Both the position numbers and the translations under genes were made by a program. Shown piece after piece: positions 48,214-57,367 of a stretch of DNA of 64,000 bases. Source of the DNA: Prauserella salsuginis (GTDB taxonomy: Bacteria > Actinomycetota > Actinomycetes > Mycobacteriales > Pseudonocardiaceae); the NCBI RefSeq assembly GCF_024648885.1, contig NZ_JANBBF010000010.1, positions 434,001-498,000 of the forward strand, given 5' to 3'. The stretch's first letter is position 1. The number at the start of each line of letters is the position of its first letter. The notes under the pieces were generated by a model. It was not told where the DNA came from. It made no database searches and saw only the letters and a list, made by a program, of their open reading frames with translations.

Positions 48214-48228
48214 GGCGGGCCGTCCTGT

Positions 48229-48774
48229 TCACTGCTCCAGTTCGGCCAGCTGCTTCTTCGCCTCTTCGAGCTGGGCCTCGAGCTCGGCCACACGGGCCTG
48301 CTGCTGCTCCTTCGCGGCGTTGATGACCTCGTCGATCGGCGTCGACAACTGCTCGTGCAGTTCCTTCGCCGCACGCGACACGGCCGAGGCCGTCACGGCC
48401 AGTCCACGGGTCACCCACTTGCTGCCGTGCTTGAGCTCGGCCTGCCATTCACCATCCGCCGTTCCGGTGACGGTGAGGGTCAGCTCGACGGTGCGGGTCT
48501 TGCGTGCGCTGGTCCCTTTGGAGCGGCCGCGCTTGGGTTTGGCGTCGTCGGCGGACTGTCCCTCACCGGGCTGTGCCTCGGCCTGCTGCTCTCCGGTCGA
48601 CGTCGTGTCGTTGGGCGCTTCGGCCGACGCCTCGGCCGAGTCAGCCGGCGTCGCGGCCGCTTCGGAGCCAGGGTTATCGCTGGTCAACGACGTTTTGACG
48701 GCCTCGTCGGTCGTGCTGATAGTCGCGCCGGCGGCGGCTTCGGTGGTGGCTTCGGTGGCGGCTTCGGCATTCAT
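48229..48774 (-). CDS. DUF6319-like protein with acidic tail and coiled coil
   Basis: A 181-residue protein. Residues 1-85 are Ala/Thr/Glu-rich and disordered. A basic patch 'KPKRGRSKGTSARKTRTVEL' (about residues 80-99) leads into a small beta domain ('LTLTVTGTADGEWQAELKHG'). Residues 125-181 are a coiled coil ('AKELHEQLSTPIDEVINAAK', 'VAELEAQLEEAKKQLAELEQ'). It resembles the actinobacterial DUF6319 family, judged from memory. The basic patch beside a coiled coil could bind nucleic acid, but no function is known. Confidence 0.72.
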   Translation of the reverse strand: MNAEAATEATTEAAAGATISTTDEAVKTSLTSDNPGSEAAATPADSAEASAEAPNDTTSTGEQQAEAQPGEGQSADDAKPKRGRSKGTSARKTRTVELTLTVTGTADGEWQAELKHGSKWVTRGLAVTASAVSRAAKELHEQLSTPIDEVINAAKEQQQARVAELEAQLEEAKKQLAELEQ

Positions 48775-48995
48775 CGCGGGCAGGTCCCCTCGAAACGTCC
48801 GGCAGTGGCACCCGCAGTGTAGAACACTCGTTCGACATTCTGTCCAGCCGGGTACTAGGGGCTTGGAGAAATGGCGTTAACAAAATTCCGAAAAGTGTGG
48901 TGCAGATCTCATACGCCCAGGTGGCGTGCGCGTCCGTTGTGTCCGGATGGCGATGTGAAGCCTTTTCGGATACGTAGGGCGCGTCGGTGTCTCTT

Positions 48996-49068
48996 CCTGG
49001 GGCAAACCGGTACAGACCTCGTATACGTAGCCCGATGGAGTGATCCCTCGATCGGGCTGTGCCCTGGG
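48996..49068 (+). ncRNA. Candidate structured RNA (nested hairpin)
   Basis: AGCCCGAT/ATCGGGCT (49029-49036 with 49051-49058) is a perfect 8-bp stem with a 14-nt loop. It is enclosed by CCTGGGGCA/TGCCCTGGG (48996-49004 with 49060-49068), nine pairs of which two are G-U. Those wobbles pair only if the plus strand is transcribed. A 24-nt unpaired stretch (49005-49028) separates the two stems on the 5' side. No known RNA family was recognised. Confidence 0.4.
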
Positions 49069-49119
49069 AAAACAGTTCATCGTTGCAGCTCGGGGCCGTA
49101 TTGAAAATAAGCAACGCAT

Positions 49120-49148
49120 TTGATCGAAACTTGCAGCGGGGATAACAA
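49120..49148 (+). promoter_or_regulatory. Candidate promoter of the L,D-transpeptidase gene
   Basis: TTGATC (49120-49125), 17-bp spacer, TAACAA (49143-49148), in an AT-rich patch. It would start a transcript about 220 nt before the gene at 49375. Confidence 0.5.
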
Positions 49149-49374
49149 TGCGAACCGTCGCGTACGCGAACAGTAACCCCGTGCGCCGGTACCCCCTGTG
49201 CACGTAGCGAGAGCCGTACTGGGGTTGCGCCGGATGGAGCCGGCTGCCCGGGCGCTCGAGTACGAGGAGCGCCAACGGGCGGGTCTGCGGGGACGGTCGC
49301 ACATCGCGTGGGCGACGCACCACTGAACGCTCCACACCTCGCACCTTCGTGTGCCTAGTTGCAGGACGTGATCG

Positions 49375-50265
49375 ATGGAAAGGCGTAGCAACGCCGGTCG
49401 TCCCGGTTCCGCCGGGCGTGACGCCGGTGTGTCCGCCGGGTTCGGGGCCGCGTACCGGAGGCGGCCTCGCTCATTGGCGGCCGTTGTTGGCGCGGCGGTA
49501 CTCGCGCTCGTCGTGACCGCGTGCGGCGGCGGTGACTCCGCGGCCGGCGACGGGCAGGACACCAAGCCGGTGGCCGTGACCGAGGAGCAGCTCGCGAAGC
49601 TGCCGGACGCCACGACCCACGGCGATCTCGAGCAGGCTCCCGCCGACCCCGCGAAGGGGGACACGTCGGCGAGCAAGGACGGCACCGGAACGGTGCTGCA
49701 CCCGAAGCAGGCCGTGGCGGTGTACGACAAACCGAGCGGTAAGCCGTTCGCGAAGCTCCCCACCAAGCAGATTTCGTCGCCGACGTGGGTCCCGGTCATC
49801 GCAGAGAAGGGCGACTGGGCGCAGATCCTGCTGCCCACGCGTCCGAACGGCGCCAGCGGCTGGGTCCACACCACCGACGAGACGGTCGAAGAGGCGCGCA
49901 ACGACTTCGCCGTCACGGTGCACCGCGACGACTTCACCCTCGAGATCACCGAGAAGGGTGAGCAGATCGGGGAATGGACCATCGGGGTCGGGAAGGACGA
50001 GCACCCGACGCCGACGGGGCGGCAGTACATCATCGCTTCCATCGAGGAGCAGGTGAACGACTACAGCCCCATCGTGCTTCCACTGAGTTATCACTCGGAG
50101 TCGCACGAGACGTACGGCGGTGGCCCCGGCACCGTCGGCATCCACACGTGGCCGGACAACAGCTTCGTTGGCAAGGCCAACAGCGACGGCTGCATCAGGG
50201 TCACGAAAGAGGCCCTGGACGAGCTCGTCAAGCTGCCGTTGGGAACGATCGTCGAGGTCGTCTGA
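49375..50265 (+). CDS. L,D-transpeptidase lipoprotein with SH3-like domain
   Basis: A 296-residue cell-wall enzyme. After an Arg-rich N-region, the export segment 'AVVGAAVLALVVTACGG' ends in a lipobox VTAC, giving a lipidated Cys near residue 50. Residues 100-170 resemble an SH3 domain ('AVAVYDKPSGKPFAKLPTKQ', 'GASGWVHT'). Residues 178-296 are the YkuD domain with 'GIHTWPDNSFVG' (His) and 'NSDGCIRV' (catalytic Cys, about residue 270). It would make 3-3 cross-links in peptidoglycan. GTG 49429 is an alternative start. Confidence 0.93.
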   Translation: MERRSNAGRPGSAGRDAGVSAGFGAAYRRRPRSLAAVVGAAVLALVVTACGGGDSAAGDGQDTKPVAVTEEQLAKLPDATTHGDLEQAPADPAKGDTSASKDGTGTVLHPKQAVAVYDKPSGKPFAKLPTKQISSPTWVPVIAEKGDWAQILLPTRPNGASGWVHTTDETVEEARNDFAVTVHRDDFTLEITEKGEQIGEWTIGVGKDEHPTPTGRQYIIASIEEQVNDYSPIVLPLSYHSESHETYGGGPGTVGIHTWPDNSFVGKANSDGCIRVTKEALDELVKLPLGTIVEVV

Positions 50266-50354
50266 CGCCCCTCCCACGGCAGTGCCCCACCGGTAACGGG
50301 CCCCCGCCCGGAAACCCGACCCGAATGCACGACCGGAAATCGAAAGGTACTTCC

Positions 50355-51167
50355 TTGTCGAAGAAGAAGACTGCCGCGCTCGGCGCAGGCGTCCTGTCCG
50401 CCGCCCTCGTCGGTGGTGTCATGTTCGCGCCGTCGGCGCTCGCGCAGACCGAGGACTCGGCTTTCGGCATCTCCGCCAGCGGCCTGATCGACATCGCCAA
50501 GACGCCGTACGTCGAGGGTGAGGGGTCCGAGACGGTCGCCGGCACCGAGGTGCCGGGTCTGGCCGCGGCGACGGTGCTCAACGCCGAGGCGTCCCCGAAC
50601 TACGCGTATGCGGATGTTGCCAACCTCAGCGTCCTCCCCGGCGACGTCGAGGGCCTTCCGGAGCTCCCGGGCGGTTCGCCCCTGGTTGCGGCGACCGGGA
50701 CCATCAGCGCCGAGTGCGACAACGGCGAGATGAGCTCGAACATCACCACGCTGACCATCGCCGGGCACGAAGTCCCGATCAACAACCTCGAGCCGAACAC
50801 GACGGTGCTGCCCGAGCAGCTCGGCGGCGTCGCCCAGGTCACCCTGAACCAGCAGACCGACAACACCGTCACGGCGGTCCACATCGAGCTGCTGGAAGGC
50901 GTCCCGGGCCTGTCGGACGTCGCCGGGCAGACGATCGACATCGCGTCGGCGACCTGCACCGCCGACGACGGCGATGACGGCGGCGACGGCGACAACGGTG
51001 GCGGCGACGGTGACAACGGCGGCGACAACGGCGGCGACGACGGCGGCAACGGCGGCGGCGGCGACGGTGACGGCGGCGACAACGGTGACGGTGGCGACGA
51101 GGCCGGCCCCGACGGTGCCGCCCCGGCTCCGACCCCGCAGCCCGGCCACCTGGACGTGACCGGCTGA
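50355..51167 (+). CDS. Secreted protein, choice-of-anchor-P type, with Asp/Gly repeat tail
   Basis: A 270-residue exported protein. TTG 50355 ('LSKKKTAALGAG') is favoured by GAAAGG upstream; ATG 50325 would add 10 residues. The signal peptide ends at 'APSALAQ'. Residues 35-200 resemble actinobacterial choice-of-anchor P proteins ('YAYADVANLSVLPGDV', 'TISAECDNGE', 'VTLNQQTDNTVTAVHIELLE'). Residues 205-255 are almost only Gly, Asp and Asn, coded by GGCGAC/AACGGC tandem repeats at about 50967-51105, which could bind calcium or vary in length. It lies 90 bp after the L,D-transpeptidase gene. Confidence 0.8.
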   Translation: MSKKKTAALGAGVLSAALVGGVMFAPSALAQTEDSAFGISASGLIDIAKTPYVEGEGSETVAGTEVPGLAAATVLNAEASPNYAYADVANLSVLPGDVEGLPELPGGSPLVAATGTISAECDNGEMSSNITTLTIAGHEVPINNLEPNTTVLPEQLGGVAQVTLNQQTDNTVTAVHIELLEGVPGLSDVAGQTIDIASATCTADDGDDGGDGDNGGGDGDNGGDNGGDDGGNGGGGDGDGGDNGDGGDEAGPDGAAPAPTPQPGHLDVTG

Positions 51168-51196
51168 CACATCCCCCAGGGGATCTCCGCACATAA

Positions 51197-51240
51197 GAAA
51201 GCGGCCTCCACAGTGGACATCCACTGTGGAGGCCGCTTTC
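51197..51240. terminator. Very strong bidirectional terminator, 21-bp perfect stem
   Basis: Arms 51197-51217 and 51220-51240 are perfectly complementary around CA. The base is GAAAG/CTTTC. It contains two TCCA-N3-TGGA motifs and lies between the convergent secreted-protein and acs genes. Confidence 0.9.
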
Positions 51241-51258
51241 GTGTGCGACCGAGTCGGC

Positions 51259-53241
51259 TCAGTCGTCCGAACCGGACGAGAGGCCCTTCGAGATCTGGTC
51301 CATGACCGAGCTGTCGGCGAGCGTGGTGACGTCGCCGACCTCGCGGTTCTCGGCCACGTCGCGCAGCAGCCGACGCATGATCTTGCCCGAACGGGTCTTC
51401 GGCAGCTCCGGCACGACCATGATCTGTCGCGGCTTGGCGATCGGGCCGATCTCCTTCGCCACGTGGTTGCGCAGCTCCTGGATCGCCTCGTCGCCCGCCT
51501 GTGCCGCGTCACCGCGCAGGATCACGAACGCCACGATGCCCTGGCCCGTCGTCGAGTCGCTCGCACCGACCACCGCGGCCTCGGCCACCGTCGGGTGCGA
51601 CACGAGCGCCGACTCGACCTCCGTGGTGGAGATGCGGTGACCGGAGACGTTCATGACGTCGTCGACCCGGCCCAGCAGCCAGATGTCGCCGTCGTTGTCG
51701 TACTTCGCGCCGTCGCCCGCGAAGTAGTAGCCCTGATCGGCGAACCGCGACCAGTACGTGTCCTTGAATCGCTGGTCGTCACCCCAGATGCCGCGCAGCA
51801 TCGACGGCCACGGCTTGTCCAGCACCAGGTAGCCGCCGCCACCGTTGCCGACCTGCTGGCCCGCGTCGTCGACCACCTTCGCCGAGATGCCCGGCAGCGG
51901 CTGCTGCGCCGAACCCGGCTTGGCGTGCGTGACCCCGGGCAGTGGCGAGATCATGATCGCGCCCGTCTCGGTCTGCCACCACGTGTCGACGATCGGGCAG
52001 TTGCCGCCGCCGATGTTCTCGCGGAACCACATCCATGCTTCGGGGTTGATCGGCTCACCCACCGAGCCGAGCAGTCGCAGCGACGACAGGTCATAACCCG
52101 CCGGGATCTCGGCGCCCCACTTCATGAACGTGCGGATCAGCGTCGGCGCCGTGTAGTAGATCGACACCTTGTAGTTCTGGATGATCTCCCAGTGCCGGCC
52201 CTCGTGCGGGGTGTTCGGCGTGCCCTCGTAGACGACCTGCGTCGCACGGTTCGCGAGCGGGCCGTACACGATGTACGAGTGGCCGGTGACCCAGCCGATG
52301 TCGGCCGTGCACCAGTAGACGTCCTCGCCCGGCTTGTGGTCGAACACCGCGTTGTGCGTGTAGGCCGCCTGCGTCAGATAGCCGCCCGACGTGTGCAGGA
52401 TCCCCTTCGGCTTACCCGTCGTGCCCGAGGTGTACAGGATGTACAGCGGGTGCTCCGAGTCGAACGCCTCGGGCTTGTGCTCGGCGGACTGGGAGCCGAC
52501 CAGCTCGTCCCACCAGACGTCGCGGCCCTCGGTCCACGGCGCGTCGTCCTCGAGATCACTGCCGGTGCGCCGGACCACGATGACCTTCTCGACGCTGGCC
52601 GCGCCGTCGAGCGCCTCGTCGACGTTCGCCTTCATCGGTGCCGCCTTGCCTCGGCGGTACTGCCCGTCCGAGGTGATGACTACCTTGGCCTCGGCGTCGT
52701 CCACCCGCTGGCGCAGCGCGCTCGGCGAGAACCCGCCGAAGACCACGCTGTGCAGCGCGCCGATCCGGGCGCACGCCAGCATCGCGACGATCGCCTCCGG
52801 GATCATCTGCAGCTGGATCGCCACCCGGTCACCGGCGGTGACGCCGAGCGAGGTCAGCGCGTTCGCTGCCTTCGACACCTCGTCCTTGAGCTGGGAGTAC
52901 GTGATGTCGCGCGTGTCGCCCGGCTCGCCGATCCAGTGGATGGCCGTCTGGTCGCCGTGGCCCGCCTCGACGTGCCGGTCGACACAGTTGTACGCCACGT
53001 TGAGCTTGCCGCTGACGAACCACTTGGCGAACGGGGCGTCCGACCAGTCCACGACCTGCGTCCACTTCGTGTTCCAGTGCAGGCGTTCGGCCTGCTTCGC
53101 CCAGAACGCCTCGCGGTCGGCGTCGGCCTCCGAGTACCACTCAGCCGTCGCGTTGGCCGCCGCCGCGAACTCCGGGCTCGGAGGGAAACTCCGGCTCTCG
53201 GTCAACAGGTTGTCGAGTGCCGGCGACTGCTCTGTCGTCAT
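51259..53241 (-). CDS. acs: Acetyl-CoA synthetase
   Basis: A 660-residue AMP-forming enzyme that activates acetate to acetyl-CoA. ATG 53241 ('[11 protein letters not shown]') is set by AGGAGG 8 nt upstream. Motifs include '[20 protein letters not shown]' (P-loop, about residue 267), '[18 protein letters not shown]' (about residue 415), '[15 protein letters not shown]' and the C-terminal '[11 protein letters not shown]', whose Lys is the usual acetylation control site. It corresponds to Rv3667. It is transcribed away from the phosphoribosyltransferase gene. Confidence 0.97.
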   Translation of the reverse strand: MTTEQSPALDNLLTESRSFPPSPEFAAAANATAEWYSEADADREAFWAKQAERLHWNTKWTQVVDWSDAPFAKWFVSGKLNVAYNCVDRHVEAGHGDQTAIHWIGEPGDTRDITYSQLKDEVSKAANALTSLGVTAGDRVAIQLQMIPEAIVAMLACARIGALHSVVFGGFSPSALRQRVDDAEAKVVITSDGQYRRGKAAPMKANVDEALDGAASVEKVIVVRRTGSDLEDDAPWTEGRDVWWDELVGSQSAEHKPEAFDSEHPLYILYTSGTTGKPKGILHTSGGYLTQAAYTHNAVFDHKPGEDVYWCTADIGWVTGHSYIVYGPLANRATQVVYEGTPNTPHEGRHWEIIQNYKVSIYYTAPTLIRTFMKWGAEIPAGYDLSSLRLLGSVGEPINPEAWMWFRENIGGGNCPIVDTWWQTETGAIMISPLPGVTHAKPGSAQQPLPGISAKVVDDAGQQVGNGGGGYLVLDKPWPSMLRGIWGDDQRFKDTYWSRFADQGYYFAGDGAKYDNDGDIWLLGRVDDVMNVSGHRISTTEVESALVSHPTVAEAAVVGASDSTTGQGIVAFVILRGDAAQAGDEAIQELRNHVAKEIGPIAKPRQIMVVPELPKTRSGKIMRRLLRDVAENREVGDVTTLADSSVMDQISKGLSSGSDD

Positions 53242-53449
53242 CTGCAAGGCCTCCTGGTCGTTGCTCAGGCGCACGCGTCGTCGTTCCTGCGCCTGCCTGT
53301 GAAGTTAGTACCGCACGAGACAGGTTGCAGCCACGTTCGCCCACCCACAAGGCCCCGCGCTCGTTGCGGGCGCCCTGGGCGATGAGCGGCTGACGAACGG
53401 TCGGCGCATATGCTCGCCGGAGTGTGCAAGCGACGCGGGAGGATGGACA

Positions 53450-53956
53450 GTGGCCGAGAGTGAGCCGGAGCGTGAGGTGCTCACATGGGATCTGTTCGGG
53501 GCGGCGAGCCGTGAGCTCGCCACGGCGGTGGCCGACAGCGGGTTCCGGCCCGATCTGATCCTGTCGATCGCCCGCGGAGGCCTGTTCGTGGCCGGCGCGC
53601 TCGGGTACGCGCTCGACGTGAAGAACCTGCACGTCATGAACGTCGAGTTCTACACGGGCGTCGACGAGCGACTCGACCTGCCGGTGATGCTGCCGCCGGT
53701 CCCGAACGCCGTGGACCTGGCGGGTGCGAAGGTGCTGGTGGCCGACGACGTCGCCGACACCGGTGCGACGCTGAAACTGGTGCGCGACTTCTGTGCCGAC
53801 GAGGTGGCGGAGGTGCGCTGCGCCGTCGTGTACGAGAAACCCGTGTCGACGGTGGCGTGCGACTACGTGTGGCGGCGGACCGACCGATGGATCAACTTCC
53901 CGTGGTCGACCGAACCGCCCGTTGTGACGAGGGAAGGTCAGGTGCTGGACGCATGA
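53450..53956 (+). CDS. Purine-type phosphoribosyltransferase
   Basis: A 168-residue PRTase. GTG 53450 follows GGGAGGAT. The PRPP-binding motif is 'VLVADDVADTGATLKLVRDF' (about residues 94-113), and 'ILSIARGGLFVAGALGYALD' is the PPi loop region. The tail 'RWINFPWSTEPPV' is typical of xanthine/hypoxanthine-guanine PRTases that salvage bases. It overlaps the next gene by 4 nt (ATGA). Confidence 0.92.
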   Translation: MAESEPEREVLTWDLFGAASRELATAVADSGFRPDLILSIARGGLFVAGALGYALDVKNLHVMNVEFYTGVDERLDLPVMLPPVPNAVDLAGAKVLVADDVADTGATLKLVRDFCADEVAEVRCAVVYEKPVSTVACDYVWRRTDRWINFPWSTEPPVVTREGQVLDA

Positions 53957-54696
53957 GTCAGCCGGCTGCAGCTGGAGACCCGCTCGCGCCACTCGTCGAA
54001 CTCGACGGGGTCGCCGAGGCGGCGAAATCGGCCCAGGACGCGGTGTTCGCCGTCCACCGGTACGGCGTGAACCTGCGCGAGGGCTCGGCGACCGCCGCCG
54101 AGGCCTCGGTGCGCGCCGCGCGCTCCTCGGCGGGCGTCGAGGGTGTCGACCCGGAGATCCCCGACGAGGGCGAGGTGCGCGATCCGGTGCTTGCCGGTGC
54201 GCTGCGGGTGGCGAAGGCGACCGAGACGCTCCTGCCGACGTGGCGCCGCGCCCCGATGCAGGCGCTCGCCAGGATCCATGTCCTTGCCGCGGCGGACCTG
54301 ACGTCCGATCCCGATGCGCTGGGCAGGCCCGATCCCGCGGCGTCGCCGCGGCTGGAGCTGCTCGGCCAGCTCGTCACCGGCGGAACGAAGGTGCCCGCGG
54401 CGGTGCTCACGGCCGTCGTCCACGGCGAACTGCTGACGCTGCGGGCGTTCGGCAGCGCCGACGGTGTGGTCGCGCGCGCGGCCGCACGGCTGACGATGGT
54501 GGCGAGCGGCCTCGATCCGAAGTCGCTCACCGTGCCCGAGGTCGCCTGTTTCCGCAGGCAGGAACGGTATGCCGAGACGGCGGCCGCGTTCGCCTCCGGA
54601 GAGCCCGACGGCGTGCGGGACTGGCTGCTGTTCTGCTGCGCGGCGTTCGAAGCGGGCGCCCGCGAAGCACAGAGCATCGCCGACGCCGCCGCCTGA
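53953..54696 (+). CDS. Unknown helical protein coupled to the phosphoribosyltransferase
   Basis: A 247-residue, mostly alpha-helical soluble protein starting at ATG 53953 in the PRTase stop. 'QDAVFAVHRYGVNLREGSAT' and 'EASVRAARSSAGVEG' (about residues 25-60) recall Fic-like N-terminal regions, but no HPFx(D/E)GNGR Fic motif is present. 'RAPMQALARIHVLAAADLTS' and 'VVHGELLTLRAFGSADGVVA' follow. Actinobacterial homologues are often mislabelled oxidoreductases. Tight coupling to a base-salvage enzyme is the only functional clue. Confidence 0.78.
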   Translation: MSQPAAAGDPLAPLVELDGVAEAAKSAQDAVFAVHRYGVNLREGSATAAEASVRAARSSAGVEGVDPEIPDEGEVRDPVLAGALRVAKATETLLPTWRRAPMQALARIHVLAAADLTSDPDALGRPDPAASPRLELLGQLVTGGTKVPAAVLTAVVHGELLTLRAFGSADGVVARAAARLTMVASGLDPKSLTVPEVACFRRQERYAETAAAFASGEPDGVRDWLLFCCAAFEAGAREAQSIADAAA

Positions 54697-54804
54697 GAGT
54701 CGGCCCCGCCTGCGGAGTGCCGGCCGGGCCGGGTGTCCGGGTATCGGGTGAGCGGGTGCGGCCGGCGGACGTGCGGCAGGGCTCCTCGTGGTCGGGGCGG
54801 CGAC

Positions 54805-55758
54805 TCAGGACGCGCGGGGGCGGATCTCGTCGAGTGCGTCGCGGACGTGCCCGCCGTTGTGGTCGAGCGCGTTGGCCGCGGTCGTGACGTCGACGTCGCC
54901 GAGCAGGTGGACGAGCGCCACCTTGAGGTCGCCGTCGGCCCTGGTCAGCGCCTCGTCGCACTCCTGCTCGGCCGCACCGGTCGCCTCGCCGAGAATGCGC
55001 AGCGTACGACCGCGCAACTTCGCGTTCGTGGCGAGCATGCCGACCATGAGATTCGAGTAGGTCCGGCCGAGCTTGACCATCGTGGCCGTGGAGAACGCGG
55101 TCAGCACCATCTTCTGCGCCGTGCCCGCCTTCATCCGGGTAGACCCGGCCACGGCTTCGGGGCCCGTGTCCACGACGATCGGCACGTCGACCTCGGCGGG
55201 CACCGGCGCGGACGGATTGTCCGACACCAGCCCCGTGTGCGCGCCGAGTCGCTTGGCCTCCTTGAGGGCGCCGAGTACGTACGGTGTGCGCCCCGAAGCG
55301 GTCAGGCCCAATACGAAATCGCCCGGAGCGACGGACTCCGCGATCTCGGCGGCACCCGCCGACTCGTCGTCCTCGGCGTTCTCCACGGGCAGCCGGAGCG
55401 CACGTTCGCCCCCTGCGTGGTGGGCGACGAACCAGTCGGAGGGAACGTTGTAGGTCGGCACCAGTTCGGCGGCGTCGAGCACCGCGAGCCTGCCCGACGT
55501 GCCCGCGCCCACGTAGTGCACCCTGCCGCCGCCACGCAACGCCGCAACCGCATGGTCGACCGCTGTGGCGAGGACATCGAGCACACTCTGCACGGCACCG
55601 GCGACCTGCGCGTCCTCGGCGTTGATCGCCGACAGGATGCCGTGGGTCGACATCCGGTCGATGTCGGTCGTGCGCGGATTGCGTTGCTCGGTCGGCGATT
55701 CGACGTGTGCGATCGTCGCGACCTGCTGCGGACCCGCGTTCGTCGTGCGGGATGCCAT
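54805..55758 (-). CDS. murQ: N-acetylmuramic acid 6-phosphate etherase
   Basis: A 317-residue SIS-domain lyase that removes D-lactate from MurNAc-6-phosphate to give GlcNAc-6-phosphate. ATG 55758 ('MASRTTNAG') is preferred to the upstream in-frame ATG. Family motifs: 'HYVGAGTSGRLAVLDAAELV' (catalytic Glu in DAAE, about residue 94), 'GLTASGRTPYVLGAL' and 'EAVAGSTRMKAGTAQKMVLT'. The C-terminal helices 'GEATGAAEQECDEAL' and 'VALVHLLGDVDVTTAANAL' close the dimer. It lies 47 bp downstream of the regulator gene and is probably co-transcribed with it. Confidence 0.96.
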   Translation of the reverse strand: MASRTTNAGPQQVATIAHVESPTEQRNPRTTDIDRMSTHGILSAINAEDAQVAGAVQSVLDVLATAVDHAVAALRGGGRVHYVGAGTSGRLAVLDAAELVPTYNVPSDWFVAHHAGGERALRLPVENAEDDESAGAAEIAESVAPGDFVLGLTASGRTPYVLGALKEAKRLGAHTGLVSDNPSAPVPAEVDVPIVVDTGPEAVAGSTRMKAGTAQKMVLTAFSTATMVKLGRTYSNLMVGMLATNAKLRGRTLRILGEATGAAEQECDEALTRADGDLKVALVHLLGDVDVTTAANALDHNGGHVRDALDEIRPRAS

Positions 55759-55805
55759 GTTTCTCACCGTTTCAGTCCTCACCCGGCCTCTTGCCGGCCG
55801 GGTTG

Positions 55806-56876
55806 TCATCGGGTGCGCCGCCGCCCGTCGGGACGGGTACCGAGCCTGTGGGTGCCGACCGCGTCGCGAGTGGCGTCGAGCGCCTTCACGGCGTCGTCCA
55901 TGTGCTGTTGCGCGATGCCGATGAACAGGCAGTCGATGACCGTCAGCTGGGCGATCCGGCTGGCGGTGGCACCCGAGCGGAAGGTCGTCTCCCGTGCCGC
56001 GGTGGTGAGCACGTGGTCGGCGACCTCTGCGATCGGCGAACGCGGGAAGTTCGTCAGCGCGACCGTCGTCGCTCCGTGTTCCTTCGCCGCCCGCAGCGCC
56101 TCGACGGTGTCGGTCGTCGCGCCCGAGTGCGAGATGCCGACGGCGACGTCGCCCTCGCCGAGCACGGCTGCCGACGTCAACATGATGTGCGTATCGGACC
56201 AGGAGAAGCTCACCCTTCCGATGCGATGCAGCTTCTGCTGCAGGTCGGCGGCCACGAACGCGCTCGCACCGACGCCGTAGACGTCGACGCGGCCCGCGCC
56301 TGCCATCACATCGACGACCTGCTGCAATCGGTCGACGTCGAGCTGTTCGGCGGTCTCCTCGACGGCCCTGGCATCGGTGAACCCGATCTTGCCGACGATC
56401 GAGGCGAGATCGTCGTCGTAGGAGATGTCGCCGCCGTGTACCTGCGGGGTGCGTGCCGCCGAGCGGGCCGTGTCCGCGGCGAGCGCGATGCGCAGCTGCG
56501 GGTATCCGCCGACGCCGATCGCCTTGCAGAACCGGGTGACGGTCGTCTCGCTGGTGTTCGCCGCCAGTGCGACTTCGGTGATGCTGCGTCGGGACACGGT
56601 CGTCGGGTCGTCGAGGACAACCTTGGCGACACGCTGTTCGGCCTTCGCGAGGCCCGGCAGCAGTGAGCGGATGCGAACCAGCGGGCTGCCGTCCGGGTCG
56701 GCCGATTCCGGAGCCGTCGCGGCCACGGGGTCGTCCGCAGTGTCCGGCAAAGGTTCATCACCTACAGGTCCCGTTGGAAAATTCCTTACTGCTGGCGTCT
56801 GCGACAAGGTTACCCACACCCTCCAGTCGATTGCAGCCCCTGGCGCGTCCCCCGTCGACCCGGCCGTCCGAACCAT
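55806..56876 (-). CDS. murR: RpiR/MurR-family regulator with SIS domain
   Basis: Up to 356 residues from ATG 56876; the first about 60 are not conserved, and a TTG at about 56807 or GTG 56819 could be the true start. The helix-turn-helix lies in 'SITEVALAANTSETTVTRFC' (about residues 99-118). The SIS domain (residues 160-300) has 'VDVYGVGASAFVAADLQQKL' and 'VGISHSGATTDTVEALRAAK'. Being directly upstream of murQ, it should sense MurNAc-6-phosphate, as MurR does. An inverted repeat about 35 bp upstream is a possible operator. Confidence 0.9.
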   Translation of the reverse strand: MVRTAGSTGDAPGAAIDWRVWVTLSQTPAVRNFPTGPVGDEPLPDTADDPVAATAPESADPDGSPLVRIRSLLPGLAKAEQRVAKVVLDDPTTVSRRSITEVALAANTSETTVTRFCKAIGVGGYPQLRIALAADTARSAARTPQVHGGDISYDDDLASIVGKIGFTDARAVEETAEQLDVDRLQQVVDVMAGAGRVDVYGVGASAFVAADLQQKLHRIGRVSFSWSDTHIMLTSAAVLGEGDVAVGISHSGATTDTVEALRAAKEHGATTVALTNFPRSPIAEVADHVLTTAARETTFRSGATASRIAQLTVIDCLFIGIAQQHMDDAVKALDATRDAVGTHRLGTRPDGRRRTR

Positions 56877-56909
56877 CGTTGCTTAGAAAGTCGCCAACCG
56901 CCTAGGGGA

Positions 56910-56931
56910 CGTTAGACACAGCGTCTTAACG
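56910..56931 (-). promoter_or_regulatory. Candidate MurR operator
   Basis: CGTTAGAC-N5-GTCTTAACG, an inverted repeat with one inserted base, 34 bp upstream of murR in an AT-rich patch. A site for autoregulation is plausible; no equivalent copy was found before nagZ. Confidence 0.35.
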
Positions 56932-57293
56932 ACTTGGCAACGTCACCTGCGGCTATGTGCCGGTAGCAGAGAGCGATTCAGTATGGTTTGCACGTTTCTT
57001 CGGTGGGGTGGTGACGATCGCTGCGCGTCTGCACACCCGTGCGGCACGTGCGGTCGACGCGGCCGGGTGGCCCACATCGAACGTCGTGAATCTGCTGGTG
57101 AATGGCCAACAATCGCCCGTCATCACTGTCTCCTCGAATGTGCACCGGGTGTCACTCGGCGCCGGTGCCGAATCGCCGCCGCAGGCACATCGGCCCGGCG
57201 GCCGCTTCAACACCATGGATGCCCATATCCGAGGTGCGATACGCGTCGACGCGTGTAATGCGCGTGAGTTGCCGGTCGGCGCCCGTACAACGC
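56932..57293. other. Intergenic region, no firm gene
   Basis: About 360 bp between murR and the AmiE-like operon. An open frame at 56957-57343 (+) has moderate third-position GC but no ribosome site, matches nothing I know, and runs into the terminator palindrome; I treat it as non-coding or relic. Codon use is less biased than in the flanking genes. Confidence 0.4.
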
Positions 57294-57338
57294 GAGGCGG
57301 CCCCGGGTGCAGTGCAGCACTGCACCCGGGGCCGCCTC
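57294..57338 (-). terminator. Perfect 45-bp palindrome, terminator of the nagZ-namZ-amiE operon
   Basis: 22-bp arms (57294-57315 and 57317-57338) around a single central A, 30 bp beyond the AmiE-like stop. No other sequence of this symmetry occurs nearby. Confidence 0.85.
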
Positions 57339-57367
57339 GGTGACGTGACTTCGTGCGGGGACCTGGG

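Larger units (their letters stand above)
48775..49374. other. 600-bp AT-richer intergenic region with an RNA structure and a promoter
   Basis: No protein gene is supported. The region is less GC-rich than its neighbours and holds the nested hairpin at 48996-49068 and a sigma70-like promoter at 49120-49148, both listed separately. The 5' untranslated region of about 220 nt that results for the L,D-transpeptidase gene can pair AACCCC (about 49166) with GGGGTT (about 49221), so it may be structured too. Confidence 0.5.

Noticed and set aside
48880-49374. c-di-AMP (ydaO/yuaA) riboswitch upstream of the L,D-transpeptidase gene
   Set aside because: The expected conserved blocks of that riboswitch could not be found on either strand.
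56957-57343. Plus-strand frame of 128 codons between murR and the AmiE-like gene
   Set aside because: No ribosome site or homology is evident, and it ends inside the terminator palindrome. Kept only as a possible relic.
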